From contig NC_092667.1 in assembly GCF_032118995.1 (NCBI RefSeq), forward strand, positions 8,291,857-8,355,856: a DNA stretch of 64,000 nucleotides, written 5' to 3'. Made by a program: the position numbers and the translations under genes. The stretch comes from Asterias amurensis (lineage: Eukaryota; Echinodermata; Asteroidea; Forcipulatida; Asteriidae). Shown piece by piece: positions 24,301-30,040 of the stretch (its first letter is position 1; the number at the start of each line of letters is the position of its first letter). The notes below the pieces were generated by a model that saw nothing but the letters and a program-made list of their open reading frames with translations, searched no databases and was not told the origin of the DNA.

Positions 24301-26077
24301 CAATCCATCCGATGCACCCCAACATTTTTCAGGTAGTCAGTCACCAGTCGGGCTCGATTGGGGTGAGCGTTGTCATCTTGAAAGATGGCATTCGGTCCAA
24401 GAGTCTGCAAGTATGGGACACTGCATTCGGCTGTAGAATATCGTTTTGCAAATACCCATCAAACAAGGTGTTTTTCATGAGATGAGGGTTTATGTCTGAT
24501 GAGCTCACTGGTGCAAATCATTGTGTAAACCATTAATGGTTCTAAAAAGCTTGATCGATTCGATTATTGAGCATTACCTATTGACCATTCACAGACAACG
24601 GTAATTTTGGCACATTTGATTTGTGACTTTGCCTCATTGTTATTCGTGTAGCCAAGTTCAGCAACATGTAATCATTGCAAATATGGTATCATTTTAAAAA
24701 GGAACAGTTCAGCTTTGCATTGATATATACCATATACAAAGAGAGTATTAAATAGTAACAAATATACTGGATTGAAAAAAGTTTCCTTACTTTTTGTGAG
24801 CAGTTTCCTTACTTTTTGTGAGCAGTTTAGCATCTAAACTATCATCGGTTTCAGGCGTTACAAGTAGGATACACCCGTTTACCAGTATCAACTTTCACTG
24901 ACGGTGTTGAAGTAGAAACTGCCGATGTCGAAGCAGTGGTTCCCAAGAAGGCAAAATTTCAGACAGACTGTTGTGCCAAAAATGTGTTGTTTCTGATGAA
25001 TGTATCTGATGATCTGACCAACAATCTGGGTGTTGTTGGAGCGCTTTCCCAGTGAAAACGTACAACCTATGATCGTTGAACTACTGCACAGCAAAGCGGA
25101 CACACAATGGGTTGTTTTTTGTACATGACTGCATGTCCCCATGAAAAGCTTGGCCATTGACCTCAACTTGAGAAGTAACCTTTCATATAGATTGTCTTAA
25201 CACCTGCGGCCACATCTGCCGGGGGAGGCTAAAACAGCAAACAATTGTTTTTTTGCTTCCCTCTTTAGTAATAGCAAATTTACGATTTCAGTAGTTTTTT
25301 TTCCATAGAATGTTATGCAATGATTAATTTAGCAAATGATACAATAAAACACCCACAAGTCTGTATTGTTATAGAGGGCCCTGTCACTTGAGGCAACTTT
25401 GACAAGCAACCTAAAGGCAAACACGCAGTGCTTTACATGAGCACTTCGGTGTCACACGAATAGATTTTCAAACAATGTCAAACGAACCCAAAGAAAAAAT
25501 TGTGAATTCAACTATGAAGCCTTTATTTCATTGATATGGCCTGGAACTGGTTGTCTATAAAAAGTGCCTCGTGATTCACTAGTTAGACTCATCATCATCA
25601 AATAACTCATGTTAAGCGGGCTTTCTGTGCTTTTTAATGTTAGGTCTGAAGTAAAATAAAAACTCGATAACTTAAAAAAAACACTCTATTGTATAATAAT
25701 GTGGTTAAGGATAACAATATTAACAACTTTACCTCGAAAGCACTGGTAACCCGAAGACGGTAGAATATAGGAAGGAAACATCGAGATGTCCAGAGACCAG
25801 TGAGAATGTAGCTAGGTCCATACAGCCAATACATGCAGCCATGGATGTAGTTCTCAGCCGGTGTCCCTAGGAAGGTGATTGCAGATATGAAACTAGCAAC
25901 CAAGGAAATCGACACAGGTATTGGATTCATGTTGCGATCTGCCATGAGGAATTCGTTGGTTGTTTTCTGCTTGCCACCGGTGCATGCATGGTATACGCCA
26001 ATACCGCACGCTACCATCAGGGTAAAGGCACATACTGCGTAATCCGCCGGCTGAAATGTTGTATCTACTGGAGACAT
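285..26077 (-). CDS. Sodium/solute symporter (SLC5A5/6/8/12 branch), gene span, 3' end outside window
   Basis: Gene-level entry; exons are listed separately. The spliced product is a sodium-coupled transporter of the LeuT-fold SSS family in the plasma membrane. Family members carry iodide, vitamins or monocarboxylates; the substrate cannot be told from the sequence. Joining one first exon to the eight shared exons gives about 387 residues, against roughly 610-640 for human relatives, so about a third of the C-terminal side lies left of position 285. Supporting motifs in order: FLGTPAENY in TM1-2, [95 protein letters not shown]. The order and spacing match SLC5A8-type proteins throughout. All introns are GT-AG with compatible phases. 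Introns are large and filled with repeats. Confidence is high for family, low for substrate. Confidence 0.9.
398..1665 (-). other. Intron 8 of the transporter gene
   Basis: Contains the Mutator-like MITE at 722-1404. The flanking 402-712 carries short degenerate direct repeats of a phrase like GAGTGCTA-CTGTC-AGT-GCC. No coding signal on either strand. Confidence 0.6.
722..1404. mobile_element. Foldback MITE with 9-bp target duplication (Mutator-like), copy 1
   Basis: Begins TAGCCTTGCTCAAGGC and ends with the inverted GCCTTGACTAAGGCTA. The two arms stay alignable for about 200 bp inward, including the shared CCGCATGCGGAGGCCGTCAG block. It is flanked by the perfect 9-bp direct repeat GCCATTATT at 713-721 and 1405-1413. 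A second copy at 44684-45399 has its own different 9-bp duplication, so the boundaries are secure. Nine-base duplications are typical of Mutator-like elements. No transposase is encoded, so it is non-autonomous. A C15 run lies inside. Confidence 0.9.
1666..1754 (-). CDS. Transporter exon 8
   Basis: 89 nt, phase 0 start after CACTGCAG, ending in phase 2 at donor GTACGT. Encodes [10 protein letters not shown]...[17 protein letters not shown], which matches the segment leading into the SxxLSTxSS helix of SLC5 transporters. Human relatives have SGTLS where this has SAALS. Confidence 0.9.
2161..2290 (-). CDS. Transporter exon 7
   Basis: 130 nt, acceptor TTTCAG, donor GTAATA. Encodes a hydrophobic helix ([20 protein letters not shown]) followed by the conserved [15 protein letters not shown] loop. 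The start is in phase 2 and the end in phase 0, which fits exons 6 and 8. Confidence 0.9.
2916..3056 (-). CDS. Transporter exon 6
   Basis: 141 nt, acceptor TGTTTAG, donor GTAAGT. Encodes [18 protein letters not shown], then [19 protein letters not shown] and TCGKEPVAQ. The T-FWS-x-x-IGG-x-FTW and VNQ-x-QVQRY motifs are diagnostic of the SLC5A5/6/8/12 branch. Confidence 0.93.
3612..3994. mobile_element. TTAA-flanked MITE of the GGTAATTACTCAAAA family, diverged copy
   Basis: Left end TTAAAGGTACTGTACACTATGG, followed by the family's GGTAATTACTCAAAA. It continues through GAGAGCTGTTGATAGTATAAA and CTCGCAACTTC-like text to GGTGTCCAGTGTCT. It lies in intron 5. The same family appears at 12083, 27016, 28309, 36540 and 38193. 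The rest of this intron (3057-3611) has no recognised feature except a minus-strand open stretch without homology I can name. Confidence 0.65.
4013..4167 (-). CDS. Transporter exon 5
   Basis: 155 nt, phase 0 start after ACTGAAG, ending phase 2 at donor GTGAGT. Encodes [20 protein letters not shown], a hydrophobic helix ending IIAGSI, and [23 protein letters not shown]-x-KAV-x-WTD-x-FQ is a strongly conserved SSS family motif. Confidence 0.93.
4266..4779. mobile_element. TTAAAGTCACCTGGAA-family foldback MITE, copy 1
   Basis: Terminal inverted repeats TTACAGTCACCTGGA and TTCCAGGTGACTTTAA. Subterminal inverted blocks read TGACGTCAATCGAGGCAGAC on the left and its diverged inverse on the right (about 4611-4630). 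Related copies lie at 49816-50170 and 60400-60973. It lies in intron 4. No coding capacity. Confidence 0.8.
4788..5190. repeat. Degenerate tandem array (about 65-110 bp period)
   Basis: The phrase AATACTGGTTTTGTAGC recurs at least six times with variants, each followed by a CATCATTTGG-like stretch. It lies in intron 4 directly next to the MITE. It creates spurious open frames in several phases. No coding signal. Confidence 0.7.
5526..5593 (-). CDS. Transporter exon 4
   Basis: 68 nt, acceptor TTATACAG, donor GTAAGT. Completes a Val codon split with exon 3 and encodes [20 protein letters not shown] plus TI. This helix joins APALALSA-G of exon 3 to GGMKAV of exon 5 in exact phase, matching the V-TG-x-x-LWGS...VCTFYT region of family members. 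Confidence 0.92.
6208..6262. repeat. 18-bp tandem triplicate
   Basis: Three perfect copies of AAAAGTAGACTTGATTTC (first copy starting CAAAGTAGAC). Confidence 0.9.
7850..8612. repeat. Tandem array, about 133-bp unit
   Basis: Five to six copies of a unit carrying ATTCGCAACATAATTAATA, GCGGCACATAGCGGCACA, CTCGACAAGTGTCGTAG and TGCGACTAGTCGAGTAG. The last two phrases are short palindromes. The ATTCGCAACATAATT phrase starts near 7904, 8034, 8100, 8235, 8366 and 8499. The first part also holds a second copy of TTTGTCCCGACTACCTGTTT. Confidence 0.85.
9480..10190. repeat. Tandem array, about 125-130-bp unit
   Basis: Five to six diverging copies. Each has CATATCTCAAGAACTA, a GACTCCTTGGG phrase, GTGACC-x-x-A-GTTGACC and ACTTCC-GGTCAACCGGAAGT. 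The last element is an imperfect palindrome. Copies become more diverged to the right. Confidence 0.8.
10585..10636 (-). CDS. Transporter exon 3
   Basis: 52 nt, acceptor TTTCCCCAG, donor GTAAGA. Encodes [17 protein letters not shown] and the first base of the next codon. This is the highly conserved (I/L)-x-YMG-x-x-(I/V)YAP(A/S)LAL helix of the family. Confidence 0.93.
10637..11398 (-). other. Intron 2
   Basis: No coding or clear repeat signal. Contains a C-rich run at about 10735-10755. Confidence 0.5.
11399..11464 (-). CDS. Transporter exon 2
   Basis: 66 nt, phase 0 at both ends, acceptor CATGCACAG, donor GTAAGA. Encodes [20 protein letters not shown] plus QM. Y-x-YLE-x-RF directly follows the AFE/AYE at the end of either first exon in family members. 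Confidence 0.93.
12083..12445. mobile_element. TTAA-flanked MITE, GGGAAGGTACAC variant
   Basis: Terminal inverted repeats TTTAAAGGGAAGGTACAC and GTGTACCTTCCCTTTAA, with GGTAATTACTTAAAA near the left end and GACAATTACCAATAGTGT near the right end. A central hairpin is formed by AAAGACTTCTATCTAGAAGTCTTTT. TTAA is present at both boundaries. It shares internal text with the fragments at 3612, 27016 and 36540. Confidence 0.85.
13076..13097. repeat. CTAT microsatellite
   Basis: Short run of about five CTAT units. Confidence 0.85.
13576..13962. mobile_element. Palindromic TTAA-flanked MITE (AGGAACACGTTGCC family), copy 1
   Basis: Starts TTAAAGGAACACGTTGCC and ends with its inverse GGCAACGTGTTCCTTTAA. 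Nearly the whole 387 bp folds back on itself. The centre is a near-perfect palindrome around TGGGAGTCAAATTTTTGACTCC, with arms reading through GGCCGACCGTGTTAG. Open frames here are palindrome artefacts. Other copies are at 22063, 35275 and 52292. Confidence 0.92.
14940..15340 (-). mobile_element. tRNA-derived SINE (type 2), two tandem copies
   Basis: On the minus strand each copy reads an A-box-like TAGTCTAGTTGGTAAGAC and a B box GTGGGTTCGAATCCCACCC, followed by a conserved tail ending GTGCTAACACACATCGGTGT. The first copy (about 14940-15085) is diverged and the second (about 15150-15340) is well kept. They are joined by ATGTTAAATTTGCATCGGGG. Short variable arm, class I-like. This is a SINE, not a functional tRNA gene, because the same tail follows every copy. 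Confidence 0.85.
16078..16175. repeat. Hairpin inverted repeat
   Basis: Left arm GGGGTGGTTCGGAAAAGAAC then CGTTGGTTTC. The right arm is the inverse, GAAACCAACGGTTC then TTTTCAGAACCACCCC. The loop holds two more copies of GGTTTCACCGT. Arms of about 36 bp. Confidence 0.85.
16690..16799. repeat. 53-bp direct duplication
   Basis: AAATAAGTGCTGAGATCTTT followed by AATTTTGAATTCTA and AAAGGACAAAAGGGGAA occurs twice in tandem with one indel and one substitution. Confidence 0.9.
18130..18370. mobile_element. Foldback element with about 80-bp arms
   Basis: GCGCCTTTACCAACTCGTTT on the left matches the inverse of AAACGAGTTGGTAAAGGCGC on the right. The arms continue through CATTTGCCAACGATTTTGGT and GGGAGAAAATG. 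The spacer of about 80 bp carries TGACGTCA. No coding capacity. Confidence 0.85.
19735..20082 (-). CDS. Transporter alternative first exon 1B
   Basis: 348 nt, 116 codons from ATG at 20082 to a phase 0 end at donor GTAAGA. A second Met is at codon 6, so the exact start is uncertain. Encodes the N-terminal membrane segments: [20 protein letters not shown], the sodium-symporter motif [20 protein letters not shown], then [20 protein letters not shown] and a third hydrophobic stretch ending LDVTSAFE. It is clearly paralogous to exon 1A and splices in phase to exon 2. It lies about 5.7 kb downstream of exon 1A in the direction of transcription, so it needs its own promoter upstream of 20082. No TATA box is obvious there. 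Confidence 0.93.
22063..22289. mobile_element. Palindromic TTAA-flanked MITE (AGGAACACGTTGCC family), truncated copy 2
   Basis: Retains the central palindrome (TAACACGGTCGGCCATTTAT and its inverse) and the complete right arm to GGCAACGTGTTCCTTTAA. The left arm is missing beyond the centre. Confidence 0.9.
22831..23457. repeat. 19-bp minisatellite, about 33 copies
   Basis: Unit AGGTCATACGTCATATTAC with limited variation (AAA or AC at the end, ACATC for ACGTC). Nearly every unit contains AGGTCA, the nuclear-receptor half-site, next to TACGTCA, a CRE/ATF-like core. It lies between the two alternative first exons of the transporter. Whether it has a regulatory role is unknown. Confidence 0.95.
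23714..24827 (-). mobile_element. Tc1/mariner-type transposon, internally deleted
   Basis: TA target duplication at 23712-23713 and 24828-24829. Inverted repeats of about 210 bp (left starts AACTGCTCACAAAAAGTAAG). The right end carries a second tandem copy of its terminal 22 bp. Inside is only the C-terminal part of a transposase. A 3' duplication repeats CAAGACAACTTACTGATCTT at about 23969 and 24025. Length is 1.1 kb against about 1.6 kb for intact elements with such termini. Confidence 0.95.
24070..24470 (-). pseudogene. Tc1-like transposase, C-terminal fragment
   Basis: The minus-strand frame from about 24410 reads [20 protein letters not shown], then [20 protein letters not shown] and [12 protein letters not shown]. 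These are the second Asp (DDNA) and the last acidic residue (PDLNP-x-EHLWD) of the DDE/D catalytic triad. The frame meets an in-frame TAG at about 24153 and continues for about 25 family-like residues ([15 protein letters not shown]). The reading frame also shifts upstream of about 24420. The DNA-binding domain and the first catalytic Asp are absent, so it is non-functional. Confidence 0.93.
24830..25170. other. Unidentified open stretch next to the Tc1 element
   Basis: A plus-strand frame follows an acceptor-like TCGGTTTCAG at about 24846-24855 and runs about 65 codons to a TGA (contains [20 protein letters not shown]). A minus-strand frame of 92 codons overlaps it. No family recognised. It may be a decayed exon or a fragment of a repeat. 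Confidence 0.2.
25733..26077 (-). CDS. Transporter alternative first exon 1A
   Basis: 345 nt, 115 codons from ATG at 26077 to a phase 0 end at donor GTAAAG. The product begins [18 protein letters not shown] and has the same order of features as exon 1[41 protein letters not shown], a further membrane stretch and RLRVTSAFE. Roughly three quarters of residues match 1B. No other transporter exons were found between this exon and 1B, so it must either splice past 1B to exon 2 or be a partial-duplication remnant. It has no stop or frameshift, which argues for use. Confidence 0.9.
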
Positions 26078-26799
26078 TTTGCTCTACGATGCTCTGGCCT
26101 TCGTGAAACTGTTGAAGCTATCTGTGAAATAAATGAGACAAATTCAAATGAACAACTGTCTGCCCAATATGTTTCGTAATAATACATTTCAGCAATAATC
26201 CGATTTATCGGAATTGCATTATATCATCGATAAGTCAAACACAAACAGCAAGAGTCCACGGAGGCCATGATAGTGCCAAGCGCGTGCACGTGTTTGTTTT
26301 ATACAATGTGTCTTGCGATTATATGCCGATTGCCATACATTTAAACCATAGCAAAATAAATACACTCATGTTGGTGATGTGATATTTACTTACTAAGTGG
26401 CGGCCGCCAAATAAGGGCTAGACAAATAATCACGCACTCTTCAAAAAAATAGTTTACCTATGTCCTTTCCCGGTACCAAACGACACAACTCGGCACGCGA
26501 TATCTTTTACCGCTCGGATCAAACCCGGACTATTCGTACGAGCCTTTCGCATCAGTAGAGCTATAATGCTCAACGTACATCACGCGACACGACGTGTTAG
26601 TGTGTGGATCCTTCAATAGTGACCTTAACTCTTTAACAGCAGCAGGTCAAAGTTTGCATTGCTCTTTTAAGTGAGTTAAATCGTATTCACAGTGAAAGGA
26701 ATTAGACCACTTGTGTAGCGTGGGAATAAAAGGGAGTGCAAAGAGAGTGCCCTCGGCGATCTAGTGGTTACTCACATTCACTGATCACAGACAACTGAT
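26078..26799. other. Upstream region of exon 1A
   Basis: No coding or repeat signal. Presumed promoter and 5' UTR of the transporter on the minus strand. No convincing core promoter element seen. Confidence 0.4.
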
Positions 26800-26963
26800 T
26801 TAAAGCCATTGGACACTTTCTGAACATAACAAAAATTTCAAGTTCACAGATTTACAAATAACTTACAGGGTTTACAAAAGGTAATGCTGAAAGACTTCCC
26901 TTGAAATATTGTTCCATGAAATGCTCCATTTTTGAGAAAACATTAAAACAATCATCAATTCTC
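26800..26963. mobile_element. TTAAAGCCATTGGAC-family MITE, left part
   Basis: Starts TTAAAGCCATTGGACACTTT, with GTTCACAGATTTACAAATAA and GGGTTTACAAAAGGTAATG. It is cut off at 26963 by the segmental duplication. A longer copy starts at 39362. Confidence 0.8.
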
Positions 26964-27015
26964 GAGCCATGGACGTCAACATTCGAATCGCATTCGCAGG
27001 AAGTATGCACCAGGC

Positions 27016-27365
27016 TTAAAGGCAGTAGACACTAATGGTAATTACTCAAAAACATTATCAGCATATAACCTCCCTTGGTGACAAGTAATGGGGAGAGGTT
27101 GATAGTATAAAACATTGTGAGAAACGGCTCCCTGTGAAGTGACGTAGTTTTCGAGAACGTAGTAATTTTCGACGAATTTCATTTCGAGACCTCAAGTTTA
27201 GAATTTGAGGTCTCGAAATCAAGCATCTGAGAGCACACAACTTTGTGTGACAAGGGTGTTTTTTCTGTCATAATTATCTCGCAACTCCGACGACCAATCG
27301 AGCTCAAATTTTCAGTTTTGTTATTTTATGCACATGTTGAGATACACCAAGTGAGAAGACTTGTC
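27016..27365. mobile_element. TTAA MITE of the GGCAGTRGACACTAATGG family, copy in block A
   Basis: Left end TTAAAGGCAGTAGACACTAA with GGTAATTACTCAAAAA. The central hairpin is built from GAGACCTCAAGTTTAGAATT and its inverse. The right end is replaced by the SINE at about 27366. Confidence 0.85.
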
Positions 27366-27371
27366 GTTGAA

Positions 27372-27590
27372 GTGTCGTGGCCGAGCGGTTAACAGCACCA
27401 AATTTAAACTCTGGTGTTTCTGATCAGCAGAGTGTGGGTTCGAATCCCCAGCCGTGACACTTGTGTCCCTAAGCAAGACATTTAACCATTGCTTCTTCTA
27501 TGGGTACTTTTTTGCAGGACAAAACCCCAAATGTCCACAGATTTACATTAAACTTACATAGTGTGAAGATAATGATGGTAGGAAGGAGCC
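27372..27590 (+). mobile_element. tRNA-Leu-like SINE (type 1), copy A
   Basis: A box GTGGCCGAGCGGTTAA, a long variable arm built on TCTGATCAGCAGA, B box GTGGGTTCGAATCCC, and an acceptor stem TGTCGTG pairing with CGTGACA through two G-T wobbles. The anticodon position reads TAA, so it resembles tRNA-Leu. The post-tRNA body runs CACTTGTGTCCCTAAGCAAG onward and is repeated in every copy, which marks a SINE rather than a tRNA gene. Confidence 0.9.
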
Positions 27591-27593
27591 CTG

Positions 27594-27759
27594 CCCCCGA
27601 TTTCACGAAACTCATCGCAAGTAGCGACGCATCGTAGGGTTTGCGATGCGTCGCAGACCTATAAGACACTTCGCGGCTGCGACGAGTTCGCAACTTACGA
27701 CGTGTAACCGGTCGCAACTTGCACTTGCGACGCGTCGCAGCGCTTCGTGAAATCGGGGG
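27594..27759. mobile_element. 166-bp MITE with CTG target duplication
   Basis: Ends CCCCCGATTTCACGAA and TTCGTGAAATCGGGGG. The interior is CG-rich and folds back (GCGATGCGTCGCA). It is flanked by CTG on both sides. The related sequences at about 28875 and 29267 have a single CTG and no insert, so the empty site is visible. A 3-bp duplication and short inverted ends fit the PIF/Harbinger type. Confidence 0.92.
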
Positions 27760-28252
27760 CTGAAAATATTACTTGATGAGGTGCCGTACTTTTTGAGAAA
27801 TGAGTAAATGCATCTCCTTCTTTCAGATGGGTTTGAGGAACACAGGGTAAACAAACATATTTCCTCCCATTTTGTGGTCGGGTTTGAGGAACAAAGATAC
27901 AACAAATCTCCTATCGTTATAAAACAGAAACAAACAAGCATTTGTTTTATAAAACCTTTCAAAAGATGGATGATCTGTCCACAATGAACAAAAGTGAGCA
28001 ACATGTCTAAGGTACAGCTTAGCTTACGAAATAAGATCAACTTAAGTTTGACTCTTTATTTGTTTGTTTCTTGTTGTGTTTAGTTATTATTTTGTCAAAT
28101 TCTTGTAGTTTCCCATCCCTGCATTTTTTTTAAGGTACCCTTGCATGTTTGAAACCATTATATAAAACCCGAGTCATACTCGAATGCGATACGAATGTTG
28201 ACGACACCAAATCGCATCGAATAATTCGCATCAGTTGACTTGTGCTCAACTC

Positions 28253-29034
28253 TGAGCCATGGACGTCAACATTCGAATCGCATTCGCAGGAAGTATGCAC
28301 CAGGCTAAAAGGCAGTGGACACTAATGGTAATTACTCAAAAACATTATCAGCATATAACCTCCCTTGGTAACGAGTAATGGGAGAGGTTGAAGGTATAAA
28401 ACATTGTGAGAAACGGCTCCCTGTAAAGTGACGTAGTTTTCGAGAACGTAGTAATTTTCGACGAATTTCATTTCGAGACCTCAAGTTTAGAATTTGAGGT
28501 CTCGAAATCAAGCATCTGAGAGCACCCAACTTCGTGTGACAAGGGTGTTTTTTGTCTGTCATAATTATCTCGCAACTCCGACGACCAATCGAGCTCAAAT
28601 TTTCAGTTTTGTTATTTTATGCACATGTTGAGATACACCAAGTGAGAAGACTTGTCTTTGAAGTGTCGTGGCCGAGCGGTTAACAGCACCAAATTTAAAC
28701 TCTGGTGTTTCTGATCAGCAGAGTGTGGGTTCGAATCCCCAGCCGTGACACTTGTGTCCCTAAGCAAGACATTTAACCATTGCTTCTTCTATGGGTACTT
28801 TTTTGCAGGACAAAACCCCAAATGTCCACAGATTTACATTAAACTTACATAGTGTGAAGATAATGATGGTAGGAAGCAGCCCTGAAAATAATGTTTGATG
28901 AGGTGCCGTAGTTTTTGAGAAATGAGTAAATGCATCTCCTTCTTTCAGATGGGTTTGAGGAACACAGGGTAAATAAACATATTTCCTCCCATTTTGTGGT
29001 CGGGTTTGAGGAACAAAGATACAACAAAATCTCC
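28253..29034. repeat. Segmental duplication, block B
   Basis: Second copy of block A without the 166-bp insertion. MITE half at 28309-28655 and SINE from 28663. Slightly diverged throughout. Confidence 0.9.
28663..28880 (+). mobile_element. tRNA-Leu-like SINE (type 1), copy B
   Basis: Same A box, B box and tail as copy A, preceded by CTTGTCTTTGAA. It is the first unit of a 383-bp periodic series (28663, 29046, 29429). Confidence 0.9.
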
Positions 29035-29045
29035 TTGTCTTTGAA

Positions 29046-29417
29046 GTGTCGTGGCCGAGCGGTTAACAGCACCAAATTTAAACTCTGGTGTTTCTGATCA
29101 GCAGAGTGTGGGTTCGAATCCCCAGCCGTGACACTTGTGTCCATAAGCAAGACATTTAACCATTGCTTCTTCTATGGGTACTTTTTTGCAGGACAAAACC
29201 CAAAATGTGCACAGATTTACATTAAACTTACATAGTGTGAAGATAATGATGGTAGGAAGCAGCCCTGAAAATATTACTTGATGAGGTGCCGTAGTTTTTG
29301 AGAAATGAGTAAATTCATATCCTTCTTTCAGATGGGTTTGAGGAACACAGGGTAAACAAACATATTTCCTCCCATTTTGTGGTCGGGTTTGAGGAACAAA
29401 GATACAACAAAATCTCC
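29046..29417 (+). mobile_element. tRNA-Leu-like SINE (type 1), copy C with tail
   Basis: Starts exactly 383 bp after copy B and carries the same downstream tail (GATGAGGTGCCGTAGTTTTT and GTTTGAGGAACACAGGGTAA), so it arose by tandem duplication of SINE plus flank. Confidence 0.9.
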
Positions 29418-29428
29418 TTGTCTTTGAA

Positions 29429-29665
29429 GTGTCGTGGCCGAGCGGTTAAGAGCAGCGAATTTAAACTCTGGTGTTTCTGATCAGCAGAGTGTGGGTTCGA
29501 ATCCCCAGCCGTGACACTTGTGTCCTTAAGCAAGACATTTAACCATTGCTTCGTCCTTCGGATGGGACGTAAAGCCGTTGGTCCCATGTGTTGTGTAACG
29601 CATGTAAAAAAAACCAGTGCACTTTTCGAAACGAGAAGGGGGCCGCCCCGGTGTTCCTGGCTGTG
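29429..29665 (+). mobile_element. tRNA-Leu-like SINE (type 1), full-length-like copy D
   Basis: Another 383 bp further on. The tRNA-like part is slightly changed (AGCAGCGAATTT). Unlike A-C it keeps a different 3' body: CTTCGTCCTTCGGATGGGAC, then GTAAAGCCGTTGGTCCCATG and an end near CCGGTGTTCCTGG. This is probably the original SINE 3' end. Confidence 0.88.
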
Positions 29666-29669
29666 GGTG

Positions 29670-30040
29670 TAACACACCGATGTGTGTTAGCACTGTAAAC
29701 TCAGTACTTCCCGAGTCCTGTGAAAAAAATCACAGGCATGTTACTCGGGTGGGATTCGAACCCACGACCCTTGCAATTCTAGAGCAGTGTCTTACCAACT
29801 AGACTACCGAGGTTGCCCGGCAGCTAGAGGCAGTTCGAATCCTATGTTTTGGCAGCGGGTACCGCAACGATATAATATATGTTAAATTTGCATCGGGGAT
29901 AAAGAATATTAATTTTGGTTTTTACCCATACACCGATGTGTGTTAGCACTGTATACTCAGTACTTCCCGAGTCCTGTGAACAAACATCACAGGCATGGGA
30001 TTCGAACCCACGACCCTTGCAATTCTAGAGCAGTGTCAAA
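29670..30040 (-). mobile_element. tRNA-derived SINE (type 2), two tandem copies
   Basis: Same family as at 14940-15340. One complete copy at 29670-29860, then ATGTTAAATTTGCATCGGGG and a shorter copy at 29928-30040. The spacing of the two ACACCGATGTGTGTTAGCAC phrases is about 257 bp. Confidence 0.88.

Larger units (their letters stand above)
26964..27912. repeat. Segmental duplication, block A
   Basis: Duplicated at 28253-29034 with an offset of about 1290 bp. It contains a MITE half (27016-27365), a type 1 SINE, a shared tail (GTTTGAGGAACACAGGGTAA) and, in this block only, a 166-bp MITE insertion. Confidence 0.9.

Noticed and set aside
27372..27461. Functional tRNA-Leu gene
   Set aside because: A and B boxes and the acceptor pairing are present, but the anticodon stem has a mismatch, wobble pairs weaken the acceptor, and the same non-tRNA tail follows in every copy. 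It is a SINE head.
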